Shown here piece by piece: positions 34,617-42,644 of a stretch of 64,000 nucleotides of DNA. The stretch is from NCBI GenBank assembly GCA_900542305.1, contig UQMU01000003.1, positions 1 through 64,000 on the forward strand, read 5' to 3'. Position numbers and translations under genes: made by a program. The stretch is from an uncultured Collinsella sp. Lineage in GTDB: Bacteria > Actinomycetota > Coriobacteriia > Coriobacteriales > Coriobacteriaceae. The notes below the pieces were generated by a model. It ran no database searches. It was given only the letters and a program-made list of their open reading frames with translations, and was not told the DNA's origin. How positions within the stretch are numbered: position 1 is the first letter of the stretch; every line of letters starts with the position of its first letter.

Positions 34617-35594
34617 TTGAAAACTGTTCATGTTGCCGCTGGGATCATTCGCAAGGAAGGATCCGATGAGCTGCTTGCCGTGCAGCGCGGCTATGGCGAC
34701 ATGCAGGGACTTTGGGAGTTCCCCGGTGGCAAGCTCATGCGCGGCGAGACGCCCGAAGACGCCGTGCGCCGCGAGCTCATGGAAGAGCTACAGGTAAAAG
34801 TCACCAACCTGCGCGATTTCTACACCGTTGAGTATGACTACCCCGATTTTCATCTCTCCATGGAGTGCTACTACTGCTCGATGGCCAAAGAGTCCGGCGA
34901 GCCCCAGAAGCACGACCGCCAGCTCGATATCCGCTGGATTCCGCGTACCTCGCTTGCCACGGTGGAATGGATGCCCGCCGACAAGGGGCTCATTGATGCC
35001 CTGATTGAGCTGAAGGAAGACCGGCTCGAGGCTAACGGCGCCGAGGCCACCGCGGCAGACGAATCTGCTACCAAGCCCAAACGTAAACCTAAGCGCCGCA
35101 GAAAAAAGCGTCCCAAGCCCGGCTTGCTCGACGGCATCGATACTTCGGACCTTTCCGCCGACGAGCGCGAACTGGTGCGCCGTCGCGCCGCCATCAAAAA
35201 GTCCATGAAGGGCAACAAACGCGCCAACACCAAGCCCGAGCTGCTCGTACGACAGCGCCTGCGCGCAGCGGGCCTTACGGGTTATCGCTTGGAATGGAAG
35301 GTGCCCGGAAAACCCGACATCGCCTTTCCCGGGCGCAAGATCGCCATCTTCGTCAACGGCTGCTTTTGGCACCGCTGCCCCAAGTGCAATCCGAGCCAGC
35401 CCAAGCGCAATGTTGAGTTTTGGGAGGCAAAGTTCCGTCGCAACGTCGAGCGCGACCGCGCTGCCGTGGCAGCACTCACTCAAATGGGCTGGACACCCAT
35501 AACCATCTGGGAATGCGAACTCAAAAAGGACCGCATCGACGCCACCATGGAAAAGGTCATCGAGCAGGTGCGCGCCGCAGAGCCGCAGCGCTAG
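34617..35594 (+). CDS. Nudix hydrolase fused to Vsr-type mismatch endonuclease
   Basis: 325 residues from TTG 34617 (AGAGAGGA 5 bases ahead); the open frame upstream is not conserved. Residues 1-130 are a MutT-like Nudix domain with the box G-G-K-L-M-R-G-E-T-P-E-D-A-V-R-R-E-L-M-E-E-L, as in 8-oxo-dGTP diphosphatases. A Lys/Arg-rich linker (about 148-170) follows. Residues ~200-320 match very-short-patch repair endonucleases: N-T-K-P-E-L-L-V-R, then P-G-K-P-D-I-A-F-P with the metal-binding Asp, F-V-N-G-C-F-W-H-R-C-P with catalytic His and zinc ligands, and F-W-E-A-K. No cytosine methyltransferase gene is nearby. One frame covers both domains without a break. Confidence 0.88.
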   Translation: MKTVHVAAGIIRKEGSDELLAVQRGYGDMQGLWEFPGGKLMRGETPEDAVRRELMEELQVKVTNLRDFYTVEYDYPDFHLSMECYYCSMAKESGEPQKHDRQLDIRWIPRTSLATVEWMPADKGLIDALIELKEDRLEANGAEATAADESATKPKRKPKRRRKKRPKPGLLDGIDTSDLSADERELVRRRAAIKKSMKGNKRANTKPELLVRQRLRAAGLTGYRLEWKVPGKPDIAFPGRKIAIFVNGCFWHRCPKCNPSQPKRNVEFWEAKFRRNVERDRAAVAALTQMGWTPITIWECELKKDRIDATMEKVIEQVRAAEPQR

Positions 35595-36083
35595 GAACGA
35601 GCCATCCACACGCCCCGCACAGGCGAGCCACATCCGCACCACAAACCTTAGAAAGCCCTTAAGCTCAAAACCTTTCAAGAGTGTTACTCGATACTTCTGA
35701 CCTGCAGTTTCATCGTAAAACCAAACCAGGTTAAGCCTTTCTTTAGCGCTTCTTTGCAGCAGCCGCGGCATAATACTGCCAGCGCACGGGACCTAGCAGC
35801 ACACCCCATGCGCAACCTTTTGGTGGACATCGAGGAGGCCGCATAAGCATGCATTCTTCCAATGCCGTAGCACGGCAGCCATCCCTAAAACATGCAGACC
35901 TTTTCTCCTTCCCCCCGACACAGAGAAACGGTCTCCTCGACTCCCCCACCACAAAATCCAAACGCTCAACCGACCAGAGCCTCAACCTGCGAGCATCGTT
36001 CGAAAAGCTCCAAGCATCCCTAGACAAGGCGTTCCCCGAACAGGCAAGAGCAATCTAAGCCCATCGCGCTTTATACTGATGCC
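35595..36083. other. 490-bp intergenic region, no firm gene
   Basis: I see no strong coding frame. A 69-codon plus-strand frame (35849-36058) has an AGGAGG ten bases before its ATG but no recognisable family and a weak codon pattern; I rate it as unlikely. TATACT at 36072-36077 sits 6 bases before the AraC-type gene and could be its -10 box, which would make that mRNA leaderless. Confidence 0.4.
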
Positions 36084-37022
36084 ATGCGAAACATGGATCA
36101 CATAGAATTGCACCGCGGAGGACGCGAGGAAGCGTTTCCCGAGACCGCCGAAGACTGGCCCTATATTGCCGAACGCGCAGAATTCGCTCGCTATCCGGGC
36201 AATTCCGTCCCCTGGCACTGGCATTCCGAAGTTGAGCTTTTCTACATGGAGCAGGGAGCGATTGACTATCGAACGCGCGCGGCTCATGAACACGTGCGCT
36301 TTGAGGAAGGGTCCGCCGGCTTTATCAACGGCGGCGTTTTGCACAGCACGCTGCAATCACCCAATTCGGCACCGGCCATTCAAATGTTGCATATCTTTCA
36401 GCCGTCGATGCTCGGCGATCCCGCGGGACGCCTTCAAAAGCGCTATATCAATCCTTTGCTGCAATGTCGAGGCGTCGATGTGCTCAAATGGTCGCCCACC
36501 AACCCCGACGATATGCCCTTTATCGATTTGCTAAAGAGTTCCTTTAACCACGACCTTCAACGGCCGCAGAACGAGATGGCGCTTCGGAATAGCTTGTCAG
36601 AGCTCTGGATTCAGATTTACGCCAAGGCCGAACCGCTCTTTTCCTCCGACAACGCCTCTTGGATGACCAGCCGCGACGTACAGTTCAAGGCAATCCTGGA
36701 CTTTATCCGCGCAAACTATGCAGCCGCTGTAGATGTGCCCCAGATAGCATCTGCAGCCGGCGTAAGCGAAAGAGAGTGTTACCGCATTATCGAAGCTTGC
36801 GCAGGAACGACCCCGGCGGCATATCTGCGCGCATACCGCGTAAACCGTGCTTGCGAACTTTTGGCACACACCACGCGAACGGTCCAGACAGTCGCGCGCC
36901 AATGCGGCTTTGCGACAGCAAGCCATCTTGGCCAGGAATTTAAAGAACAAATGGGATGCACTCCTTCGAGCTATCGAGCAGCGAGGCAGAATCTCGATAG
37001 TACCAGGCAGAAATCCCGCTAG
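36084..37022 (+). CDS. AraC-family transcriptional regulator
   Basis: 312 residues. The N-terminal cupin-like sensor domain contains P-W-H-W-H-S-E-V-E-L-F-Y and G-F-I-N-G-G-V-L-H, typical of sugar-sensing AraC proteins. The C-terminal ~100 residues have two HTH motifs (V-P-Q-I-A-S-A-A-G-V-S-E-R-E-C-Y and V-Q-T-V-A-R-Q-C-G-F-A-T-A-S-H-L). No ribosome site is seen before ATG 36084, consistent with a leaderless message or a start at ATG 36093. The HAD phosphatase gene follows on the same strand with a 56-bp gap and may be co-transcribed. The ligand is unknown. Confidence 0.88.
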   Translation: MRNMDHIELHRGGREEAFPETAEDWPYIAERAEFARYPGNSVPWHWHSEVELFYMEQGAIDYRTRAAHEHVRFEEGSAGFINGGVLHSTLQSPNSAPAIQMLHIFQPSMLGDPAGRLQKRYINPLLQCRGVDVLKWSPTNPDDMPFIDLLKSSFNHDLQRPQNEMALRNSLSELWIQIYAKAEPLFSSDNASWMTSRDVQFKAILDFIRANYAAAVDVPQIASAAGVSERECYRIIEACAGTTPAAYLRAYRVNRACELLAHTTRTVQTVARQCGFATASHLGQEFKEQMGCTPSSYRAARQNLDSTRQKSR

Positions 37023-37078
37023 CCCTTCTTCTGTCACTGCATCAAACTTGCAGGCAAACAACAGAGAGGAGCAATCAT

Positions 37079-37702
37079 ATGAAGCACTTTGACCATATCG
37101 TATTTGACGTTGATGGAACATTGGCAGATACAGAAGAAAGCGTTCTGTCATCGCTTGTCAAGATTGTCCAAGAAGAGACCAGCAAAACGCTCCCCCGACA
37201 CGAGCTTGATTTTGCCCTCGGCATACCCGGCAAGGATGCCCTTGAGAAACTTGGGATCTACTCGCAGGCAACGTTGGATCGCTGGTGCCAAGTTGCCGCC
37301 AGCTTTAAAAGCACCATCAGCGTGTTTCCAGGTTTGCTTGAAGTCATCGCAACACTCGCCGACAACGGCTGCAAACTTGGCATCGTCTCCTCACGTGCGC
37401 GCGATGAATACGCAGAAGAAATTGCACCCCTTGGCTTCGATAAGTATTTTGAGCACATCATCCTTGTCGAAGACACAACCGAACATAAACCCGCACCCGC
37501 TCCCATGCTCGAATATCTCCGGCGTACGGGCGCGAATCCTGGCAACGTCGTCTACGTTGGCGACACCGTCTACGACGAACAATGCGCAACTTCGGCAGGG
37601 GTCAGTTTTGCCAGAGCGGCATGGGGATCACACCAAGACATCCCAAACGCCACCTACAACCTCAAAACCCCCAACGACCTACTAACCCTAACAACCAAAT
37701 AA
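37079..37702 (+). CDS. HAD-family phosphatase, phosphoglycolate phosphatase-like
   Basis: 207 residues with GAGAGGAG ahead of the ATG. HAD motif I is D-V-D-G-T-L-A-D-T, motif II G-I-V-S-S-R, the motif III lysine is in H-K-P-A-P, and motif IV is Y-V-G-D-T-V-Y-D. A helical cap (about residues 15-80) places it in subfamily IA (Gph/PGMB type). It would dephosphorylate a small metabolite; the substrate is not evident. It sits between an AraC regulator and an aldolase, so a sugar phosphate is plausible. Confidence 0.87.
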   Translation: MKHFDHIVFDVDGTLADTEESVLSSLVKIVQEETSKTLPRHELDFALGIPGKDALEKLGIYSQATLDRWCQVAASFKSTISVFPGLLEVIATLADNGCKLGIVSSRARDEYAEEIAPLGFDKYFEHIILVEDTTEHKPAPAPMLEYLRRTGANPGNVVYVGDTVYDEQCATSAGVSFARAAWGSHQDIPNATYNLKTPNDLLTLTTK

Positions 37703-37765
37703 CCCCCGAGCCTAACCCTTTCAGCCCCAACACCACAAGGGCGACGACCTCGAGTAGGTCAACCT

Positions 37766-37890
37766 GGGAGGGACGAGGGCTTAGTTCCCCAATCTTTCCG
37801 CAGGGGGCAAAAAGCCTCGCCGCACGAAGTGCGCAGCGAGGCTTTTTGCATGCCCGAGGACGATTGGGGAACTAAGCCCTCGTCCCTCCC
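37766..37890. repeat. 125-bp nested perfect palindrome
   Basis: Outer arms of 29 bp (37766-37794 and 37862-37890; core GGGCTTAGTTCCCCAATC) are exact complements. Inside them a 14-bp stem, GCAAAAAGCCTCGC (37807-37820) with GCGAGGCTTTTTGC (37836-37849), closes on a further small GCAC-gaa-GTGC hairpin. It lies between the convergent HAD and aldolase genes and can terminate both strands, but it is far longer than a terminator needs. Confidence 0.75.
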
Positions 37891-37923
37891 CGGGATATGT
37901 AGCGAGTCGGAGTACCCTTGTTG

Positions 37924-38781
37924 TTACTCTGCTTTGCCCACAGAGTTGAGGTTGGTCATGCGGATCTTAACCAGCTCGGTGATCTCGCGCATGCCCTCCT
38001 TGGCCGGCTTCTTGGGATCGAAGCAGGCGGGGTTCTCGGCCATGTAGGCCATGAAGCCCTTGGTGTAGGCCTGACGCAGCTCGGTGGCGTAGTTGACCTT
38101 GCAGATGCCGTTCTTCACGGCCTCGGCAACCTGCTCATCGGGCACACCGGAGGTGCCGTGCAAAACCAGCGGCACGTCGACGGCGTCGCGGATGGCCTTG
38201 ACCACAGACTGCTCGATGTGCGGATCGCTCGTGTACACGCCGTGGCTGGTACCAACGCCAATTGCGAGGGAGGTGCAGCCAGTGCGCTCGACGAACTCCT
38301 TGGCCTCGGCAGGATCGGTGTAGGGGCTCTCGCCCTCAACCGCGGGACCGTCGTCCTCCTTGCCGCCAACCTTGCCGAGCTCGGCCTCGACGGGCACGCC
38401 CATGGCGCGGCCAGCATCGGCGACGGACTTGGTCAGGGCGATGTTGTCCTCGAAGGACTCGTGCGAGCCGTCGATCATAACGGAGGTGTAGCCCGTGCGG
38501 AAAGCCTGCATGCAGCGGTCATAGCCATCGCCGTGATCGAGGTGCAGGGCGACGGGCACGGAAGCGCGCTCGGCAGCGGCCTTGACCATGCCGTAGAAGT
38601 AATCCAGACCAGCGGTCTTGATAGTGCCCGGGGTGGTCTGCATGATGACGGGGGACTTGGTCTCCTCGGCAGCGACCAGAACGGCCATAACAAACTCGAG
38701 GTTCTCGACGTTGAACGCGCCGACGGCGTAGTGACCGGCCTGAGCGTCCTTGAGCATCTTTTCGGTGGTAACAAGTGCCAT
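37924..38781 (-). CDS. Class II ketose-1,6-bisphosphate aldolase
   Basis: 285 residues from ATG 38781 (GAGAGGAGC ahead); the frame is open to 38922. Zinc-dependent class II aldolase features: L-H-L-D-H-G-D-G (catalytic Asp and zinc His), V-M-I-D-G-S-H-E, V-E-A-E-L-G-K-V-G-G, the zinc His in G-V-G-T-S-H-G-V-Y and L-V-L-H-G-T-S-G-V. It could act on fructose- or tagatose-1,6-bisphosphate (GatY/KbaY or Fba type). The window encodes LacA, LacB and LacC but no LacD, so a tagatose-bisphosphate role is attractive. It is divergent from the DeoR-type gene. Confidence 0.9.
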   Translation of the reverse strand: MALVTTEKMLKDAQAGHYAVGAFNVENLEFVMAVLVAAEETKSPVIMQTTPGTIKTAGLDYFYGMVKAAAERASVPVALHLDHGDGYDRCMQAFRTGYTSVMIDGSHESFEDNIALTKSVADAGRAMGVPVEAELGKVGGKEDDGPAVEGESPYTDPAEAKEFVERTGCTSLAIGVGTSHGVYTSDPHIEQSVVKAIRDAVDVPLVLHGTSGVPDEQVAEAVKNGICKVNYATELRQAYTKGFMAYMAENPACFDPKKPAKEGMREITELVKIRMTNLNSVGKAE

Positions 38782-39002
38782 GAGCGTTTGCTCCTCTCCC
38801 TCGCCCGCATCTGGACATCGGGCGTAGTTGATCACAAGGCGTTTTACCTTGCGTTTTGCTGCGACCATTGTATGAAAATCGATGGTGTAGCACGCATGAG
38901 ATATCACCGGCACACAGGTCAAGACGCTCGTTTTTGAAAAGCAAACGGAAGAGATTGGAGCCGAGCGAACGTGCTCGATATTGAGTTTTGAGTGTCGAAT
39001 GT

Positions 39003-39059
39003 CTTTCTTTTATAGAAAAGATAAGTAATCGAAAGGCGTTTTCTTACTAAAAAAGAAAA
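39003..39059. promoter_or_regulatory. AT-rich palindromes between aldolase and DeoR genes
   Basis: TCTTTT-AT-AGAAAAGA lies near 39007-39022 and TTTTCTT-ACTAAAA-AAGAAAA near 39039-39059. Both are TTTTCTT-type inverted repeats in unusually AT-rich DNA, as expected for the operator of the adjacent DeoR-family repressor. Confidence 0.45.
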
Positions 39060-39115
39060 TGAACGAAAATTGAGTCAACACAATTCCTGCAAATTTAGCC
39101 GAGAATGGAGCAGAC

Positions 39116-39919
39116 ATGACCCAAGCTACCAACCGTGCTTTTGCCGACGAACGCCGTACCGCCATCATGGAAATGCTCGAGCATAATGCCTCGGTGCAGG
39201 TAGCAGAAATCGCCCAGACCTTTGGTGTGTCCTCCGTCACCGCCCGAGCCGACCTGGACGCGCTCGCCGAAGCAGGCAAGCTGCGCCGCACACATGGTGG
39301 TGCCGTATCGCTCCACAAACGTCTGACCGTCTCCACGCAGGATCGCCGCATCAATGTCAACGTCGCCGCTAAGCAGGCCATCGCACAAAGCGCCATCGAG
39401 CTCGTCAATGACGGCGACACGCTGCTCGTCGACTCGGGCACCACGGCGCTCGAGTTCGTCCGTCTCCTCGATCAGCGCGACGGCATCACCGTCATCACGG
39501 CCGACATTACCATTGCCGATTACATCGACGAGAGTATGCCCTCGGTCGATGTCGTCATGCTGGGCGGGGCGCTGCGCAAAGGTCATCGTTATCTGTACGG
39601 ACCGCTCACTATGCAGGCGCTCCAAATGGTCCATGCCGATCTGGCCGTCATGTGCCCTGGCGCTTTTGTTCCCGGCTGCGGCTTTACGACCGACTTTCCG
39701 CAGATGGCCGAGACCAAAGCAGCTATGGTCGGTACCGCCCGCCAAAGCGTCGCCCTCATGGACGCCAGCAAGGTTAACGGACGCGGCATGTACCGTTTTG
39801 CCGAGCTTGCCGATGTCGACACCATCGTAATGGACCGTGATCCCGATGGCGCCATCGCCACCTCAATCGCCGAGACCGCCGACGACGCCCGCCCAAATCT
39901 CGTCATCGCCGGCGCTTAA
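39116..39919 (+). CDS. DeoR/GlpR-family repressor
   Basis: 267 residues. The N-terminal DeoR HTH is clear (E-R-R-T-A-I-M-E-M-L, V-A-E-I-A-Q-T-F-G-V-S-S-V-T-A-R-A-D-L, then L-R-R-T-H-G-G-A). The C-terminal sugar-phosphate sensor domain (DeoRC) contains D-S-G-T-T-A-L-E and G-G-A-L-R-K-G. LacR of lactococci belongs to this family and senses tagatose-6-P; here the divergent aldolase gene makes a role in the same pathway plausible but unproven. GGAG lies 5 bases before the ATG. Confidence 0.9.
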   Translation: MTQATNRAFADERRTAIMEMLEHNASVQVAEIAQTFGVSSVTARADLDALAEAGKLRRTHGGAVSLHKRLTVSTQDRRINVNVAAKQAIAQSAIELVNDGDTLLVDSGTTALEFVRLLDQRDGITVITADITIADYIDESMPSVDVVMLGGALRKGHRYLYGPLTMQALQMVHADLAVMCPGAFVPGCGFTTDFPQMAETKAAMVGTARQSVALMDASKVNGRGMYRFAELADVDTIVMDRDPDGAIATSIAETADDARPNLVIAGA

Positions 39920-39923
39920 ACAA

Positions 39924-39962
39924 AAACCACCACAAAGGTGCGTGTCCCCTTTGTGGTGGTTT
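39924..39962. terminator. Bidirectional hairpin, CCACCACAA family
   Basis: AAACCACCACAAAGG (39924-39938) and CCTTTGTGGTGGTTT (39948-39962) form a perfect 15-bp stem with a 9-base loop between the convergent DeoR and flavodiiron genes. It resembles the stem at 18774. Confidence 0.75.
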
Positions 39963-39984
39963 GAGCGTTAAAAGCGATATATCG

Positions 39985-41145
39985 CTACTTGGAAAGCTCG
40001 TCGGCGAGAGCCTCGATCTGAGCGCGCGAGGCGTCGTTGAGCGAGCCCAGCACGGTCACCTTGTTCTGCGCCAGGGTGATGTCCTTCATGCCCTCGAGCT
40101 CCTTGGTCATAACCTTGGCAGCGGTGGGCGCCCAGGAGCCAGCCTCAACGAGTGCCACCGTACGGTTCTGATAGGCGTGCTCGGCAAGCGTATGGATAAA
40201 GGTGCTCACGAACGGGAAGATCTCGCCCTGATAGGTGATGGAGGCGAGCACCAGACGGTCATAGCGGAACGCGTCCTCAACGGCCTCGGCCATATCGTCG
40301 CGAGCTAGGTCAAAGACGGAGACCTTCTGGCCACGGGCCTCGAGCGCAGAAGCGAGCTCCTCAACGGCAGCCTTCAGATGACCATACACACTCGCATAGG
40401 CAATCGTGATGCCCTCGTCCTCGGGCTGATAGCTCGACCAGGTGTTGTAGGTGTCGAGGTAATAGCCCAGGTTCTCGCTAAGAACAGGACCGTGAAGCGG
40501 GCAGATGATCTGGATGTCCAGACCGGCGGCCTTCTTGAGCACGGCCTGCACAAACTTGCCGAACTTTCCAACGATGCCAAAGTAGTAACGGCGTGCCTCG
40601 CAGGCCCAGCCCTCGGGATCCTCGATGTCGTTGGCGCCAAACTTGCCAAAGCCGTCGGCACTAAAGAGCACCTTGTCGGTGGACTCGTAGGAGAAGAGCA
40701 CCTCGGGCCAGTGCACGTTGGGGGCGCCGACAAACGTCAGGCTGTGGCCGCCCAGGTCGAGCGCGTCGCCATCTTTGACGACCATCTTGCGCTCGGGGAA
40801 GTCGGTGCCAAAGTAGTTGACCATCATGCGGAAAGCGCCCATGCTTGCCACAATCTGCGCCTGGGGATAGCGCTCCATAAAGGCGGCGATACCGGCGGAG
40901 TGATCGGGCTCCATGTGATGGACAACCAAGTAGTCGGGCGTACGGCCATCGAGCACGGCCTCGAGGTTGCCGAGCCACTCGTCAACAAAACCGCCGTCGA
41001 CTGAATCGGCGACAGCGATCTTTTCGCCCAAGATAACGTAGCTGTTGTATGCCATACCGTTCTCGGACACATCGTACTGGCCCTCGAACAGGTCAATGTC
41101 GTGATCGTTGACGCCAATGTAGCGGATATCCTTGGTGATCTCCAT
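39985..41145 (-). CDS. Flavodiiron protein (FprA-type A flavoprotein)
   Basis: 386 residues from ATG 41145 (AGGAGG 9 bases ahead). The N-terminal metallo-beta-lactamase domain has the diiron motif H-M-E-P-D-H-S-A-G near residue 79, and further ligands in A-P-N-V-H-W-P-E and P-L-H-G-P-V. The C-terminal flavodoxin domain starts I-T-I-A-Y-A-S-V-Y-G-H and binds FMN. It reduces O2 to water or NO to N2O and protects strict anaerobes in the cytoplasm. A reductase partner is not adjacent. It appears to be a single-gene unit. Confidence 0.93.
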   Translation of the reverse strand: MEITKDIRYIGVNDHDIDLFEGQYDVSENGMAYNSYVILGEKIAVADSVDGGFVDEWLGNLEAVLDGRTPDYLVVHHMEPDHSAGIAAFMERYPQAQIVASMGAFRMMVNYFGTDFPERKMVVKDGDALDLGGHSLTFVGAPNVHWPEVLFSYESTDKVLFSADGFGKFGANDIEDPEGWACEARRYYFGIVGKFGKFVQAVLKKAAGLDIQIICPLHGPVLSENLGYYLDTYNTWSSYQPEDEGITIAYASVYGHLKAAVEELASALEARGQKVSVFDLARDDMAEAVEDAFRYDRLVLASITYQGEIFPFVSTFIHTLAEHAYQNRTVALVEAGSWAPTAAKVMTKELEGMKDITLAQNKVTVLGSLNDASRAQIEALADELSK

Positions 41146-41274
41146 CAGGCAAAGCCTCCTAGATAGACAAAAGAGCCCGTCTATCATAGCACTCGCCTTT
41201 ATAGCCACGGCTATCTGTCAGCATCCTTATCGATTGTTATTGAGGCGAAATATACCGCTGTTGACCTGCAAAAA

Positions 41275-42306
41275 CTATACGCGTGGTATCGCCGTGGTAT
41301 GTCGAATAATGAGCTGGCCGGGAATACGAATGGCAACGGTTTTGCCCGCCGTACCCGCCTCGGGAACCGCATGCTCAAACACCTCGCGTCCGCGCTGATG
41401 TAGATCGAATCGCACGGTCGTGAGCTCGTTGTGTGCCACAAAATCATCGAGTGAATCGTCGACGCCCACCACGCTTACGTCCTCGGGCACGCGCAGGCCG
41501 CTATCACGCAGCGCGGCAATCGCGCCATTTGCCATCTGGTCGTTTGCCGCATAGATCGCCGTCATGGCGTGGTCGTGCTCGGCCAGATATCTGCCGGCCT
41601 CGTAACCGCTATTGGCAGACCAGTCGCCCTCGAGCGGCTCTGCCGGCTCGATGTGCTTACGCTCGAGCGCATCCTGCCAGCCGGCGCGACGGAACTGCTC
41701 ATCGACCGAGAACGACGGGCCGCCGATATAACGAATCTGCTCGTGTCCCAGCTCAAACAGATGATCCATGAGCAACAGCGAGCAGCCGTAATGGTCGGAA
41801 TCGACCGTGGTCACGCGCGGATGTGCGTACATGGTAACGATGACCGTGCCAATGCCCGGCAGTGGATCAAACGTCTCGAAATCGGGCGCCATGCGGCTCA
41901 TGCCGATGATGATGCCGTCCACCGGCAATGCGGCCATACGACGCGTGGCCTCGGCAAGCGAAAACTCCTCGGTCTTGGACATCTCGACCAACGTGATGGC
42001 GCAATTATGCTCGCGAGCAGCGCTGGCGATGCCGTCGATCATTGAGAGGTTGCCAAACTTGGTGACATCGTTGACGCACAGGCCGACCGAATGGTAGCGA
42101 CCGTCGCGCAGCGAGCGACCGGCATAACTCGGACGAAAGCCGAGCTCTTGCATAGCGGCCTGCACGCGCTGGCGCGTCTGCTCGTTAACGTTGGGCAAGC
42201 CGTTGGCGACGCGCGAAACCGTCTGCTGCGAAACGCCGGCAGCGCGGGCGACGTCGGCCATGGAGACCGGACGCGAACTGGTATCGTTGGACGGGCGCCT
42301 TGCCAC
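41275..42306 (-). CDS. LacI-family repressor of the gal genes
   Basis: 343 residues from GTG 42306 (AAGGTGA ahead). The HTH is V-S-M-A-D-V-A-R-A-A-G-V-S-Q-Q-T-V-S-R-V, with the hinge helix following. The periplasmic-binding-like domain ends G-V-D-D-S-L-D-D-F. It is divergent from galK-galT over 338 bp, which contain three operators of the form ATGTTAACGTACTCAT. The recognition-helix residues corresponding to LacI positions 17-18 are Gln-Gln. It should repress galKT and itself until a galactose-related ligand is bound. It is paralogous to the three other LacI genes in the window. Confidence 0.92.
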   Translation of the reverse strand: MARRPSNDTSSRPVSMADVARAAGVSQQTVSRVANGLPNVNEQTRQRVQAAMQELGFRPSYAGRSLRDGRYHSVGLCVNDVTKFGNLSMIDGIASAAREHNCAITLVEMSKTEEFSLAEATRRMAALPVDGIIIGMSRMAPDFETFDPLPGIGTVIVTMYAHPRVTTVDSDHYGCSLLLMDHLFELGHEQIRYIGGPSFSVDEQFRRAGWQDALERKHIEPAEPLEGDWSANSGYEAGRYLAEHDHAMTAIYAANDQMANGAIAALRDSGLRVPEDVSVVGVDDSLDDFVAHNELTTVRFDLHQRGREVFEHAVPEAGTAGKTVAIRIPGQLIIRHTTAIPRV

Positions 42307-42399
42307 AGGATCACCTTCACCCTTGCGAGATCTGAATAGCGTGCATGCCGGCCCGGGCAGTAATACATCCCGCGCCGAGGCCCGCTATCGTCGGACGCA

Positions 42400-42414
42400 T
42401 GTTAACGTACTCTA
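42400..42414. promoter_or_regulatory. gal operator 1 (TGTTAACGTACTCTA)
   Basis: 94 bp upstream of the LacI start. It matches the 16-bp frame with a changed end (CTA for CAT). Confidence 0.55.
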
Positions 42415-42460
42415 CTTTTTCTATCTGCATCTTTTCTGCTTTATAAGTCCATACGGCAGT

Positions 42461-42471
42461 ACCGTTCACGG
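42461..42471. promoter_or_regulatory. ACCGTTCACGG site in the gal intergenic region
   Basis: An exact match to the palindromic CCGT-TC-ACGG motif found upstream of ptcA, lacA and lacF. It is 174 bp before galK. Confidence 0.5.
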
Positions 42472-42520
42472 CTGAATTTCTACCGATTACCAGATTCTCA
42501 AAAAGTGACAAGCGTTGTGT

Positions 42521-42538
42521 TATGAGTACGTTAACATA
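42521..42538. promoter_or_regulatory. gal operator 2 (inverted)
   Basis: TATGAGTACGTTAACATA; the reverse complement gives ATGTTAACGTACTCAT, the full 16-bp gal operator, 107 bp before galK. Confidence 0.7.
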
Positions 42539-42585
42539 GCCCATAATGTGCGGCATCGTGAATGCTGAGTTCACGCCGCTTTAAG

Positions 42586-42603
42586 TTGTTAACGTACTCA
42601 TAA
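42586..42603. promoter_or_regulatory. gal operator 3
   Basis: TTGTTAACGTACTCATAA lies 41 bp before galK, where it would cover the start of transcription or the promoter. Confidence 0.7.
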
Positions 42604-42644
42604 CGACGCAAAACCCACCAGGGCGCGCCAAGGAAAGGACTCCC

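Noticed and set aside
35743..36027. 94-codon minus-strand frame ending W-Q-Y-Y-A-A-A-A-A-K-K-R
   Set aside because: Its end looks protein-like, but there is no start with a ribosome site, no family match and a mixed codon pattern; too weak to call.
35849..36058. 69-codon plus-strand ORF before the AraC gene
   Set aside because: The AGGAGG is ten bases from the ATG, the composition is Ser/Lys-rich without pattern, and it ends just before a regulator start; probably not a gene.
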